A DNA stretch of 60,319 nucleotides from Myxococcales bacterium. Lineage in GTDB: Bacteria > Myxococcota_A > Polyangia > Polyangiales > Polyangiaceae. The notes below the pieces were generated by a model. The model did no database searches. It was not told where the DNA came from and saw only the letters and a program-made list of their open reading frames with translations. Each line of letters begins with the position of its first letter. The first letter of the stretch is position 1. The position numbers and the translations under genes are program-made. This document shows, piece by piece, positions 11,716 through 21,388 of the stretch. The stretch covers positions 1 to 60,319 of the forward strand of contig JAEUKE010000057.1 of the NCBI GenBank assembly GCA_016794345.1. Reading direction: 5' to 3'.

Positions 11716-12255
11716 TCAGTGCTCCGCGTCTTTGGAGGTCTCGCCCTCGGAGGCGCCCTCTTCCTTGACGACGTTCTCGACCTCGTGGGTCTTGAACCGG
11801 GTGAGCTCGCGGAGGGTCGCTTGAGGCGGATCGCCGATGAGCTCGAGCTGCGCGGCGAGCCACTGCTCCTCCTCGATCAGCTCGATGCGCCTGGGATCTT
11901 CGATCTCGCCCGTCCAGCCGACGATCTCATCGTCGACCTCCTTCAGGCGAGCGCGGACGCGCACGACGTCCACGTCTTCCTTCTTGATGAACTTCTCGGT
12001 GAGGACGAGGGCCTTTTCGTTGGCGACCTCGAGCACGCCGTGTGCGATGGCGAAGCGCTGCGGCTCCTCGCCGGCGCTGGAGCCCGCCGGGCGGACGGCC
12101 ACGAGGCCGGTCCGCAAGGCGGCGAGGAAGGGGACGTGGCCCGGCAGGACGCCGATCTCTCCGTCGAGGGTCGGTGCGCCCAGCTCCACCACGTCCTTCG
12201 AGACGGCCATCCCGGTGGGGGTGACGATCTCGAGCTTGAAGGCCTCGGCTGCCAT
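11716..12255 (-). CDS. atpC: F1F0 ATP synthase epsilon subunit
   Basis: 179 residues; the N-terminal beta-sandwich is clear (FKLEIVTPTG, then the conserved GEIGVLPGHVPFLAAL), followed by the helical C-terminal domain and about 40 extra acidic residues compared with the usual 130-140. It couples rotation of the central stalk to the F1 head and can inhibit ATP hydrolysis. It lies 3 bases after atpD, so the two are certainly co-transcribed. No other ATP synthase gene is in the window. Confidence 0.93.
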   Translation of the reverse strand: MAAEAFKLEIVTPTGMAVSKDVVELGAPTLDGEIGVLPGHVPFLAALRTGLVAVRPAGSSAGEEPQRFAIAHGVLEVANEKALVLTEKFIKKEDVDVVRVRARLKEVDDEIVGWTGEIEDPRRIELIEEEQWLAAQLELIGDPPQATLRELTRFKTHEVENVVKEEGASEGETSKDAEH

Positions 12256-12258
12256 CCG

Positions 12259-13797
<1,539 letters not shown>

Positions 13798-13807
13798 CTA
13801 GGCGCGT

Positions 13808-13836
13808 GTTTAGCGGATGGGAAAATGGCGCTGCAA
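13808..13836 (-). promoter_or_regulatory. Candidate promoter for atpDC
   Basis: Read on the minus strand, TTGCAG (13836-13831), a 17-base spacer and CTAAAC (13813-13808) resemble a sigma-70 promoter about 100 bases before the atpD start, in the gap after rsmA. The -10 match is weak, so this is tentative. Confidence 0.3.
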
Positions 13837-13849
13837 AAGAGGCCGGCGG

Positions 13850-14674
13850 TCAGCCGCGCGCTTCTCGGGCCATGGCCTCGAACGCCTCGACCGCGAGCGT
13901 CTCGCCTCGTCTGTCGAGATCGATGCCGGCCCGGGCGGCGCGCGCCGCAAGCTCCTCCGTGCTCCAACCGAAGACGTTGCGCCAGGCGTTCCGGAGCGTC
14001 TTGCGGCGCTGGCCAAACGCCCCCTTCACCAGCGCGCGGAGCGCGTCGTCTTCCTTGGCACGCGGCGCGACGCGGCGGACGAGCACGACGACGGCGGAGT
14101 CGACCTGGGGCCGCGGGAAGAACGCGCCGGCCTTCGCCACGAGGAGGCGCTCGACGTCGAAGGCCGCCTGGACGAACACCGTGAGCGCGCCGTACTCCTT
14201 GGTGCTCGGCTCCGCGACGAGGCGCTCGGCGACCTCGAGCTGGACCATGACCACGGCGCGATCGACGTGCTCTGCGAGCTCAACCGCCCGCTCGAGCAGC
14301 CGGCCGGTGATGAGGTAGGGGAGGTTGCCCGCGATCGCGCGCGGGGCCGGCCCCGAGGTGAGGAGCGGCAGCCAGTCCATCGCGAGCGCGTCGCCCTGGT
14401 GGAGCTCGAGCCGGCCCTCCGCGATGGGCTCCTTCAGCTCCTCGCCGAGGAGCGCGAACAGATCGGGGTCCCGCTCGACGGCGACGACGCGGCCCGCGCG
14501 CGCCAAGAGCGGTCGGGTCAGCGCGCCCGTCCCGGGGCCGATCTCGAGGACGGTCCCGCCCGACGGCGCGGCGGCCTCCGCGATTCGCTCGGCGGCGCGC
14601 GCGTCGAGCAAGAAGTTCTGGCCGAGCGCCTTCTTGGGCGCGAGGCCGCGGGCGCGGAGGAGGGAGGCGCTCAC
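13850..14674 (-). CDS. rsmA: 16S rRNA dimethyladenosine transferase RsmA (KsgA)
   Basis: Dimethylates two adjacent adenosines near the 3' end of 16S rRNA during small-subunit assembly. 274 residues. The start motif KKALGQNFLLD, the SAM motif EIGPGTGALT, the acidic motif VERD, and the catalytic NLPY motif (IAGNLPYLITG) are all present. The GTG start at 14674 was chosen because its GTGA overlaps the stop of the upstream DUF58 gene and it places the QNF motif at the usual distance. The long open frame upstream of it is only a shadow of the DUF58 gene. Translational coupling to an envelope-type operon is unusual for rsmA. Confidence 0.93.
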   Translation of the reverse strand: MSASLLRARGLAPKKALGQNFLLDARAAERIAEAAAPSGGTVLEIGPGTGALTRPLLARAGRVVAVERDPDLFALLGEELKEPIAEGRLELHQGDALAMDWLPLLTSGPAPRAIAGNLPYLITGRLLERAVELAEHVDRAVVMVQLEVAERLVAEPSTKEYGALTVFVQAAFDVERLLVAKAGAFFPRPQVDSAVVVLVRRVAPRAKEDDALRALVKGAFGQRRKTLRNAWRNVFGWSTEELAARAARAGIDLDRRGETLAVEAFEAMAREARG

Positions 14675-16308
14675 GGTGCCGTTGGTCCGTCTGCGCCGAG
14701 CGCGCGCTTGCCGGGACGAACGTGGCCGACGCGGACGCCGATCTTCGAGAGCTGCGCCTCGGCCCGGCGCTGAGCCACGGCCGCGCGGAAGCGCACGGCG
14801 TCCGCGACGCTGGGCGCCACGGGGTCGAGCGACACGACGTCCGGGGGCCGCGTGTCGTCTTCGTCGTCTCCGGGTGTGCGGCTCGTCCACGGCGGGGTCA
14901 GCGCGGGCTCGTAGAAGGGTAGCGCCCAGGACACGATGGTGCCGGAACGGCGGAGCCGGCCGATGACGTGGCTCAGTCGCTCGGTGACCTGGTTGTCGAC
15001 GGGGCCGCCGAGCACGTGCACGAGGCTCGGGCGCGGCTTTCCTCTGGCGATGCCGCCGAGGACGGCGAGCAGCGCCTCCGCCGTCGCTTGCTTGTCGCTT
15101 GACGACTTGGGCGGCGAGTCGATGCCGAAGCAGGCGAGGTACCGGCGCAAGGTCGCGTCGCGCGGCGTGCGACCCTCCGGCGGCTTGGCGCGGAACGGGG
15201 CGCGGTGGCGCATGGCGTCCGCGCGCTGCGCGAGCTTGTCGAGATCGCCGCGGCGCACGTCGGCGAGCCCTCGGTCGTCGAGCGGACGCAGGTGCTCGAT
15301 GACCCGCACGGCGACGTCGAGCTCGTCCAGGTCGCTGCGCGAGGCGTCGATCGTCTGGCCCGCCGTGACGAGCGCGTGGAGCACCTTCTGGCCCTGGCCG
15401 GATCCGCTGTCCGGGGGGATGGTGAGGCGCGCCTCGTTTCCGTAGATGGCGAGGCCGACACGATCGCCGCGCGCGAGGTGGCGCGCGACGATCGCCGCGG
15501 CCTCGTCGATGAGCAGATCGAGCGGCGCGCGGCCGATCGGCCCGGCCCAGAGCTCCACCGAGACGTCGAGCAGCACCCACACGACGTCGCGCTCCTCGCG
15601 CTCGAACTCGCGGACGAGCAGCTTGCCTCGACGAGCCGTGGCCCGCCACGCGATGCGCCGGAACGGGTCGCCCGGCTGGTGCTCGCGCAGCTCGCGGAGG
15701 CTCGTGCCGTCGCCGCGGAGCCTGCCGGCGCGTCCGCTCGGGGCCATGAGCAGGCTCGGCCCGCCGCGCCCGGCGTGGAGGTACGCGGAGAGCGGGCGCG
15801 GCGCCACCTCGATGCCGTAAGGGTTCGCGAAGGTGAGGGGGACCTCGAACATCCCGGGGGCGCCGCGGACCTCGAGCGCCAGCCCGTAGACGCCGTGTTG
15901 GCCGACGCGCGGGGTGCGGACCTTCACTTTGACCTTCAACCGTCCGCCGGCGTCGACCTCGCCGGCGGCGGGCTCGAGCGTGACGTCGAGGTTGGGTGAG
16001 GACAGCGCGCGGAGCTTCACGTAGCGCGCGGCCAGGGTGTCGCGGTTGCGCACCTCCGCCTCGATCTCGATCTCGCCGCCGCGCACGGTGCGCACGACGC
16101 GGCGGGTCTGGCTCCAGAGCATCTCGAAGCCGGCCGCGCGGATCCGCGCGACCGACACGAGCGTGACGGCGCGTGCGATGGCGACGGCGACGAGGACCGC
16201 CCCGCCCCAGCCGATGACCGCCGGGGAACCGGCCAAGACACCGACCGCGCTCACCGCCACCGCTGCGATCGCGAGGTGGGCGGCGGGGCGAGTCGGGTAG
16301 AGCTGCAT
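14671..16308 (-). CDS. DUF58 domain membrane protein
   Basis: 545 residues: two hydrophobic segments at the N-terminus (about 10-50), a beta-rich middle, and the DUF58 signature (GDGTSLRELREHQPGDPFRRIAW, split here as GDGTSLRELREH then PGDPFRRIAW, near residue 200) leading into a von-Willebrand-A-like fold (VVWVLLDVSVELW). DUF58 proteins work with MoxR-type AAA ATPases, probably in assembly or quality control of envelope or metal-containing complexes. The MoxR gene ends 11 bases upstream, and rsmA overlaps its stop. Compared with many family members it has a long charged insert (about 330-420). Confidence 0.9.
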   Translation of the reverse strand: MQLYPTRPAAHLAIAAVAVSAVGVLAGSPAVIGWGGAVLVAVAIARAVTLVSVARIRAAGFEMLWSQTRRVVRTVRGGEIEIEAEVRNRDTLAARYVKLRALSSPNLDVTLEPAAGEVDAGGRLKVKVKVRTPRVGQHGVYGLALEVRGAPGMFEVPLTFANPYGIEVAPRPLSAYLHAGRGGPSLLMAPSGRAGRLRGDGTSLRELREHQPGDPFRRIAWRATARRGKLLVREFEREERDVVWVLLDVSVELWAGPIGRAPLDLLIDEAAAIVARHLARGDRVGLAIYGNEARLTIPPDSGSGQGQKVLHALVTAGQTIDASRSDLDELDVAVRVIEHLRPLDDRGLADVRRGDLDKLAQRADAMRHRAPFRAKPPEGRTPRDATLRRYLACFGIDSPPKSSSDKQATAEALLAVLGGIARGKPRPSLVHVLGGPVDNQVTERLSHVIGRLRRSGTIVSWALPFYEPALTPPWTSRTPGDDEDDTRPPDVVSLDPVAPSVADAVRFRAAVAQRRAEAQLSKIGVRVGHVRPGKRALGADGPTAP

Positions 16309-16319
16309 GGTGACGGGGA

Positions 16320-17294
16320 TCAGGCCGGGCGCGCGGCGCGGCGGTACCCGATGCGCTGGATGGCCTCGTCGATCAGCGAGTCGCGGGCCTTGGCGTCGCC
16401 TTCCATCTCGGGCGAGAGGATGAGCCTGTGGCCGAGGACGGCGTGGGCCACGCCCCGCACGTCGTCCGGGGTGACGAACGCGCGACCCGCGAGCAGCGCC
16501 GCGCTCTTCGCGGCCTGGATGAGGCCGAGCGTGGCGCGCGGCGAGGCGCCGAGGACGACGCGCGGGTGCGTGCGCGTGAACGCGGTGAGGGCGACCGCGT
16601 ATTCGTAGAGATCGTCCTCCAGGTAGATTCGGCGGGCGAGCGCCTGCAGGACGAGCAGGTCGCTCACCGAGATGACCGGGTTCGACTTGGGGGGCGTCGC
16701 GTTGTGCGCGCGCACCATGGCGACCTCGTCCTTGTGGGAGGGGTAGCCGATCATGATGCGGACGAGGAACCGGTCGATCTGCGCCTCGGGGAGCGGATAG
16801 GTGCCCTCGAGATCGATGGGGTTCTGCGTCGCGAGCACCATGAAGGGGTTCGGCAGCTCGAAGCGATCGCCTTCGATCGTGACCTGGTGCTCCTGCATGG
16901 CCTCGAGGAGGGCAGACTGGGTCTTCGCGGGCGCGCGGTTGATCTCGTCCGCCAGGACGACGTTCGCAAAGATGGGGCCGGGCCGCAGGGTGAACGTGGC
17001 GTCCTTCGGCGTGAGCACGTAGGTGCCCGTGATGTCCGCCGGGAGGAGGTCCGGCGTGAACTGGATGCGCCGCACGGTCGCGCCGAGCGCCGTGGAGAAG
17101 GCCTTGACGAGGGTCGTCTTGGCGACCCCGGGCACCCCTTCGAGCAAGGCATGGCCCTGCGCGAGGAGCGTCGTGATCATGAGGTCGACCACCCGCGGGC
17201 TGCCCACGTAAACGCGGAGCACCTCGCGCCTGATCATCTCGAGGCGCTCCCTTGCGGCCGAGATCTCGTCGATTGTCGCGGGCTGCGTCGTCAT
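16320..17294 (-). CDS. MoxR-family AAA+ ATPase
   Basis: 324 residues with the MoxR signatures: Walker A GVPGVAKT (about residue 54), Walker B VLADEINRAPAKTQSALLEAM, sensor ATQNPIDLEGTYPLPEAQ and the C-terminal helical lid (ASPRATLGLIQAAK). MoxR ATPases act as chaperones for partner proteins with VWA/DUF58 folds. Here the partner DUF58 gene follows directly, and a DUF4350 gene precedes it (60-base gap). The order DUF4350, MoxR, DUF58 is a common conserved unit. A specific client is not evident. Confidence 0.93.
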   Translation of the reverse strand: MTTQPATIDEISAARERLEMIRREVLRVYVGSPRVVDLMITTLLAQGHALLEGVPGVAKTTLVKAFSTALGATVRRIQFTPDLLPADITGTYVLTPKDATFTLRPGPIFANVVLADEINRAPAKTQSALLEAMQEHQVTIEGDRFELPNPFMVLATQNPIDLEGTYPLPEAQIDRFLVRIMIGYPSHKDEVAMVRAHNATPPKSNPVISVSDLLVLQALARRIYLEDDLYEYAVALTAFTRTHPRVVLGASPRATLGLIQAAKSAALLAGRAFVTPDDVRGVAHAVLGHRLILSPEMEGDAKARDSLIDEAIQRIGYRRAARPA

Positions 17295-17354
17295 GGAGGC
17301 TGGCAGAGCTTGTCTACAATACGAGTCCGTCGAGTGAAAGCAGTTCCGCTGCCG

Positions 17355-18779
17355 TCAGCTCGCGGGCGCGGGCCCCGGGTCCGCGTCGCCTGCGTCGGGG
17401 TGATGGGGGCGCGTCCCCTCCGAGACGGGGCCGACCGGTCCCTTCACGCGGCGCGCTTCGAGGGCGCCGCAGGCCTCGAGCACCTCCGCCACCACGGCGT
17501 GCGCCTCGGTCACGACCTCCCGAGGGACACGTGACGACGAGCCGGCGAGCACGGCGGCCTCGGCTCGCTGCATGCGCGCGACCACCTGCTCGAGCCGGCC
17601 GAGCAGCGCGGCGTCGATCTGGCCCGAGCGACGGAACGCCTTCAGCACGGCGTCCGCCGTCGGCGTCGACTCCAGATCGAAGCGTGCGGCTGCGCCCTCG
17701 AAGAGCGCGCTCTTCAGCTCGAGCAAGACGAGCGCCTTGGGTGAGGACGGCGCCGCGAGCATCGCGAACCGACCTGCGACGCCGCCGCGCGAGACGAGCG
17801 GGACGGGGCGGGCGTATCGCGGCAGCGGGCTCTTGTAGGGCCGGCCGGAGGTGCGACCGACCCAGACGGCCAGGGCCGCGACCGAGATCGCCGCGAGCAG
17901 CGCGAGCATCCAGGACGGCAGGCCGAGCTTGCGAGCCTCCTTGAGGTTGTCGGCCAGAGAACGGAGCGCATCTTCGATGTCTTGCCCGATGGACCCGTTC
18001 CCTCCGACCGAGCCTTCCTGCTTGAAAGAGTTGGCCACGATGAAGAGCCGGCCTTGCCCGCGGTCGTTGTCGTTCGCCAGGTACCGGACGAGGCCCGCCC
18101 CGAAGGCGCGGTTGCCGGGGTAGCGGAGCATCGAGTTGATGAGCGCGGACGGATCGCTCATCGCGAAGAGCCTGCCCTTGCCGACCTGGCCCGCCACGGC
18201 GACGATCGCGTCCACCCCGCCGGCACAGCGCACCTTGAGAACGGGCGACAGGTCGGGGTGGACCAGCGCCGCGGGGTGGTTGAGCACGAGCTGGCGGACG
18301 TTGGCGACGACCGGGTGCGGCGCGCCGATCTGACCTCGCGCAACGTCGAGCCACGGCTCGGCGATCGGGAGCTGGGGGTTGTTGCGCAGCGCGGCGAGCG
18401 GCCGAGCGGGCATGGTCACGCGTTCGATCTTGAACCGCCGCAGCAGGTCGTCGCCGCGTCCGAAGTCGTCCAGGATGGCGACTCGGCCGCCGAGCTTCAT
18501 GAATTCGGTCGCTTCGCTCGCGTCGAGCTCGTCCACCGGGTGGACGACGAGCAGGCCGTCCTCCGGGCGCAGCGCCGACCAGTCGAGGGTTGCCACGGGC
18601 TTGACGCGCTCTGCGCCGAGCTCCGTCTTCGCGATCTGGAAGAGCTCTGCGCCGCCCTCCCATCCAGCGTCCGAGACGTCGAAGGCGCCCGCCAGTGCGC
18701 TTCTCGCGGTGAGCAGGGCAGCCGCAGCCGCGGGTGCGGCGGCGAGGCTACGGAGGATGGCGCGGCGAGTCGTCGTCAA
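17355..18779 (-). CDS. DUF4350 domain protein with twin-arginine-like leader
   Basis: 474 residues. The leader starts MTTTRRAILRSLAAA and is followed by an Ala/Leu core and ALAGA, resembling a Tat signal, although it could also be a Sec signal. The DUF4350 region covers about residues 35-250 (LLVVHPVDELDASEATEFMKLGGRVAILDDFGRGDDLLRRF). One membrane segment lies at about 288-308, with a cytoplasmic-looking C-terminal domain. It is first in the DUF4350-MoxR-DUF58-rsmA run. The DUF4350 fold is thought to resemble glutamine-amidotransferase-like sensor domains; its function is unknown. Confidence 0.8.
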   Translation of the reverse strand: MTTTRRAILRSLAAAPAAAAALLTARSALAGAFDVSDAGWEGGAELFQIAKTELGAERVKPVATLDWSALRPEDGLLVVHPVDELDASEATEFMKLGGRVAILDDFGRGDDLLRRFKIERVTMPARPLAALRNNPQLPIAEPWLDVARGQIGAPHPVVANVRQLVLNHPAALVHPDLSPVLKVRCAGGVDAIVAVAGQVGKGRLFAMSDPSALINSMLRYPGNRAFGAGLVRYLANDNDRGQGRLFIVANSFKQEGSVGGNGSIGQDIEDALRSLADNLKEARKLGLPSWMLALLAAISVAALAVWVGRTSGRPYKSPLPRYARPVPLVSRGGVAGRFAMLAAPSSPKALVLLELKSALFEGAAARFDLESTPTADAVLKAFRRSGQIDAALLGRLEQVVARMQRAEAAVLAGSSSRVPREVVTEAHAVVAEVLEACGALEARRVKGPVGPVSEGTRPHHPDAGDADPGPAPAS

Positions 18780-18899
18780 AGGCAGCTCATCTTACCTGGG
18801 CGCAGCTGGACTTGTGCGCGGCTGGTTGCTACGTTCCAGTCGAATACGGGCTCAATGTTTCCGGTCGGTGATCCGTACCGGGTTGTCAAGGAGGGCTCG

Positions 18900-19088
18900 G
18901 TGCTCCCCCCTTTCATCATCGAGCAGATTCGGCAGAGAGAAGAGCGAGAACGCAGCCGTCGCGACGAAGACGCGAGGCGTCCTCGTTTGGAGCTCCCTGT
19001 CGCCCCGGTTGCCCCCAAGAAGCGCCGCGTCGACGAGGACGAGCCAGACCCGGACCGCGGCGTCATCATCGTCGACCTCGGCGGGTGA
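18900..19088 (+). CDS. Small charged protein, unknown function
   Basis: 62 residues beginning VLPPFIIEQIRQREERE, then a strongly charged stretch, a Pro-rich middle and a hydrophobic end (GVIIVDLGG). The GTG start was chosen because an excellent ribosome-binding site, AAGGAGGG at 18888-18895, lies 4-5 bases upstream; an ATG at 18855 in the same frame would add 15 residues but has no such site. The hydrophobic ends with a charged centre suggest a protein-binding peptide. I cannot name a family with certainty. It is divergent from the DUF4350 operon and upstream of rpsP. Confidence 0.7.
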   Translation: MLPPFIIEQIRQREERERSRRDEDARRPRLELPVAPVAPKKRRVDEDEPDPDRGVIIVDLGG

Positions 19089-19149
19089 CCTTTCGCCGCC
19101 CCGAGGAGGTCCGGGCTCGCAGGTGACTGATCACCCACTCCGGTTGTCC

Positions 19150-19178
19150 TTGACCAAGTGCCCGCCGTGGCCTAGGGT
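19150..19178 (+). promoter_or_regulatory. Sigma-70-type promoter for rpsP-khpA
   Basis: TTGACC (19150-19155), 17 bases, then TAGGGT (19173-19178), about 45 bases before the rpsP start. Spacing is ideal and the -35 box is five of six to consensus. Confidence 0.55.
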
Positions 19179-19224
19179 GCCGCGCCCTCCCCTCAGGGAG
19201 GCTGAATCCCCTACGAGAAGAGAA

Positions 19225-19494
19225 ATGGCCGTCAGCATTCGACTTGCCCGCATGGGCACCAACAAGACCCCGTTCTACCGCATCGTCGTCGCCGATGAGC
19301 GCAGCCCGCGTGGCGGCCGCTTCATCGAGCGCGTGGGGACCTGGGATCCGCGTCGTTCCGAGCTGCGCGTCGAAGGCGCTCGGATTCAGCACTGGCTGGG
19401 CCGCGGAGCGAAGCCCTCCCACACGCTGTCTCTTCTCCTGAAGAACGCGAAGGCGCTGACGCCGGCGGCTCCCGCTGCCGAAACGAAGGGCTGA
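19225..19494 (+). CDS. rpsP: 30S ribosomal protein S16
   Basis: 89 residues with the S16 pattern MAVSIRLARMGTNKTPFYRIVVAD and WDPR near residue 42. It helps early assembly of the 30S body. The ATG is preceded by AGAGAA. The gene immediately after is khpA (2-base gap), as in many bacteria, but the usual rimM, trmD and rplS do not follow. Confidence 0.97.
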   Translation: MAVSIRLARMGTNKTPFYRIVVADERSPRGGRFIERVGTWDPRRSELRVEGARIQHWLGRGAKPSHTLSLLLKNAKALTPAAPAAETKG

Positions 19495-19496
19495 TC

Positions 19497-19883
19497 GTGC
19501 GCTCTGGCGAAGGTCGGGGCGGCGAGGGCAGGGGCGGCGAGGGCGGCGGCGAGGGCCGGTCGCGCGGCGAAGGTCGGGGCGGGCGTCGTCGCCCGCACGG
19601 CGACCGCGGCGGCGATCGAGGCGGTGAGCGCCTCACCCCCGCGGAGCTCGCGCAGATGAGCCGTCTCGTGGGCGTCATCGCTCGCGCGCTCGTCGACCAG
19701 CCCGACAAGGTCGTGGTCCGCGAGTCGAACGACCACTTCCCGCGAATCGAGCTTCAGGTCGCGCCGGACGATATCGGCAAGGTGATCGGCAAAGACGGCC
19801 GCACCGCGCAGAGCATCCGCACGCTGCTCGCCGCTGCCTCGACGCGCGGTGGCCGCCGGCCGCTCCTCGACATCGTCGACTAG
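19497..19883 (+). CDS. khpA: KH-domain RNA-binding protein KhpA with an Arg/Gly-rich N-terminus
   Basis: 128 residues. The C-terminal 80 residues are a standard KhpA KH domain (LVGVIARALVDQPDKV, then the GxxG loop IGKDGRTAQSIRTLL). The first 45 residues are unusual: Gly-Glu-Gly-Arg repeats and RGGRRR/HGDRGGDRGG stretches that resemble RGG-type RNA-binding tails. The start GTG at 19497 is 2 bases after rpsP; no later start gives a better signal. KhpA normally pairs with KhpB to bind many small RNAs and mRNAs. Two strong hairpins follow. Confidence 0.9.
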   Translation: MRSGEGRGGEGRGGEGGGEGRSRGEGRGGRRRPHGDRGGDRGGERLTPAELAQMSRLVGVIARALVDQPDKVVVRESNDHFPRIELQVAPDDIGKVIGKDGRTAQSIRTLLAAASTRGGRRPLLDIVD

Positions 19884-19891
19884 TTGTCCTT

Positions 19892-19975
19892 GAGCCGTTT
19901 CGAGCGGGGCCCCAACCCCGCTCGAGCCGTTGCGAGCCGTTTCGAGCGGGGCCCCAACCCCGCTCGATTTGTTTT
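19892..19975 (+). repeat. Tandem 42-base repeat of G/C-rich hairpins; terminator of rpsP-khpA
   Basis: The unit GAGCCGTTTCGAGCGGGG... occurs twice (19892-19923 and 19934-19965), each with an 8-bp stem GAGCGGGG/CCCCGCTC around a CCCCAA loop (19902-19923, 19944-19965). The second stem is followed by GATTTGTTTT, so it can work as an intrinsic terminator. A related G/C palindrome occurs at 30378. Confidence 0.7.
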
Positions 19976-20000
19976 GGGGAGGCGTTGTAGCCTCGCGCGG

Positions 20001-21035
20001 ATGCGAGCTGGGACGACGCTTCTCTCTGCGGCGCTGGTGGTCGGCGCTGCCTGCCTTGCGGCTCGACCCGAGTCGGCGGAGGCGTGCGGAGCATTTTTCG
20101 CCAGGGCCGCGACGCCGATCGAGCGACGCCCCTCGCTCTCGGTGGAGCGCGTGCTCATCGTGCACGACCCCGAGCAGGGAGTGGAGCACTTCATCCGCGA
20201 GGTGGTCTTCCGCGGTAGCCGTGAGACGTTCGGGTTCGTCGTGCCGACGCCGACGCGCCCCGACGTCTTCAAGGTCGGCTCGCCTCCGTTCGACAAGCTC
20301 GAGTCCGCCTTTCCGTTTGCGCCGCCTCCGCAGTCGGATGGGTCGAAGAACAGGAGCAAGGGCGCGCCTGGTGGAGCGGCGGGCGGGGGCGCTCCGCCCG
20401 TCACCATCCTCGACATCAAGAAGGTGGGGAGCTTCACCGCGTTCGTCCTCGCAGCGACCGACGCGAGCGCGCTCGCGAAGTGGCTGAAGGACAACGGGCT
20501 CTCGTCGTCGCCGGAGAACGACGCGTGGCTGGCCGGCTACGTGGAGCGGAAGTTCTTCTACGTCGCCTTCCGGTACGAGCCTTCGAAGGAGGGGAAAGAC
20601 GACGGCCAGCCTCGCTCGGAGACCGTGCGCATCACGTTCGAAACCCCGCTCGCGTATTACCCGTACCGAGAGCCGGCCCACCCGTCGACGTCGCCGTCGC
20701 GCGACGTGGGCCTGTGGGTCGCCTCGCCCGAGCGCGTCGTCCCCGTGGCGCTCGCCGAGGAGGAGGGCAGGGCGGTCTGGGTGAAGCCGTTCCTCGAGGG
20801 ATGGACCCAGGAAGGGGTCACGAGCGACCGGCTCAAGCTCGCGCTCGGCGCGGAGGAGGCCAAGCTCCTCGCGGGCGAGAAGCTCACGGTGCAGCCGTTC
20901 GAGGACCAGAAGACCTCGCGTGTCGGCTTCGGCGACGTCGTCTTCCTGCCGGCGAAGGGCGTGCCCGAAGGAAAGCGGGCCGAGGCCGCCGCGATGCTCG
21001 ATCTGCTGCGGCCCGCCGCGAAGGGGGCGAAATGA
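20001..21035 (+). CDS. DUF2330 domain secreted protein
   Basis: 344 residues with a signal peptide (MRAGTTLLSAALVVGAACLAARPESAEA) and then the start typical of DUF2330 proteins, ACGAFFA, followed by VERVLIVHD and FGFVVPTPTRP. The family is common in myxobacteria and other environmental bacteria, and its role is unknown; members are secreted or membrane-anchored. This copy has no clear C-terminal membrane span, unlike some relatives. A Gly/Ser-rich linker lies at about 118-135. The stop overlaps the start of the next lipoprotein (ATGA), so the pair is coupled. Confidence 0.85.
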   Translation: MRAGTTLLSAALVVGAACLAARPESAEACGAFFARAATPIERRPSLSVERVLIVHDPEQGVEHFIREVVFRGSRETFGFVVPTPTRPDVFKVGSPPFDKLESAFPFAPPPQSDGSKNRSKGAPGGAAGGGAPPVTILDIKKVGSFTAFVLAATDASALAKWLKDNGLSSSPENDAWLAGYVERKFFYVAFRYEPSKEGKDDGQPRSETVRITFETPLAYYPYREPAHPSTSPSRDVGLWVASPERVVPVALAEEEGRAVWVKPFLEGWTQEGVTSDRLKLALGAEEAKLLAGEKLTVQPFEDQKTSRVGFGDVVFLPAKGVPEGKRAEAAAMLDLLRPAAKGAK

Positions 21036-21364
21036 GCCGCATCACCAGCGTGATGCTCGCGGCCGCCTGGTTGCTCCTCGGCTGCGGCGCGGACCCACAG
21101 AGCTCGAGCGCGACCGGCTCGGTCCCGACGGCCCCGCGGTCCGCATCGACCGTCGCGACGACCGCCCGCGCGAGCGCAGCGAGCAGCGTGGTCTCCGCGC
21201 CGAGCGCGACGGCGCTCCCGGCCGCGGGCGATCCGTCGACCTTGCTCGGCGGAGGCGCAGCGCTCGAGGCGCTGCCCACGCGAGCCACGGCGCCCGGGAA
21301 GTCGTTCGACCCGCGGCTGCGGCAGCGCCTGATGGCGCCGTCCCGCGATCCGCTGGCCGACTGA
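21032..21364 (+). CDS. Small Ala/Ser/Thr-rich lipoprotein
   Basis: 110 residues beginning MSRITSVMLAAAWLLLGCG, lipobox LLGC (Cys about 18). The mature part is low-complexity Ser/Ala/Thr/Pro followed by a short conserved-looking end (SFDPRLRQRLMAPSRDP). It overlaps the DUF2330 stop by the ATGA arrangement and is therefore expected to be made together with it. No domain is recognised. A 16-base tandem duplication (TGGCCGACTGACAGA at 21354 and 21370) lies across its stop codon. Confidence 0.75.
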   Translation: MSRITSVMLAAAWLLLGCGADPQSSSATGSVPTAPRSASTVATTARASAASSVVSAPSATALPAAGDPSTLLGGGAALEALPTRATAPGKSFDPRLRQRLMAPSRDPLAD

Positions 21365-21388
21365 CAGAATGGCCGACTGACAGAGTCG

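Noticed and set aside
14675..15649. N-terminal extension of the rsmA frame
   Set aside because: It lies inside the DUF58 gene in another frame; the GTG at 14674 with GTGA overlap explains the start.
21354..21384. Two tandem copies of TGGCCGACTGACAGA at the end of the small lipoprotein gene
   Set aside because: Looks like a simple 16-base duplication across a stop codon; too short to call a mobile or attachment site.
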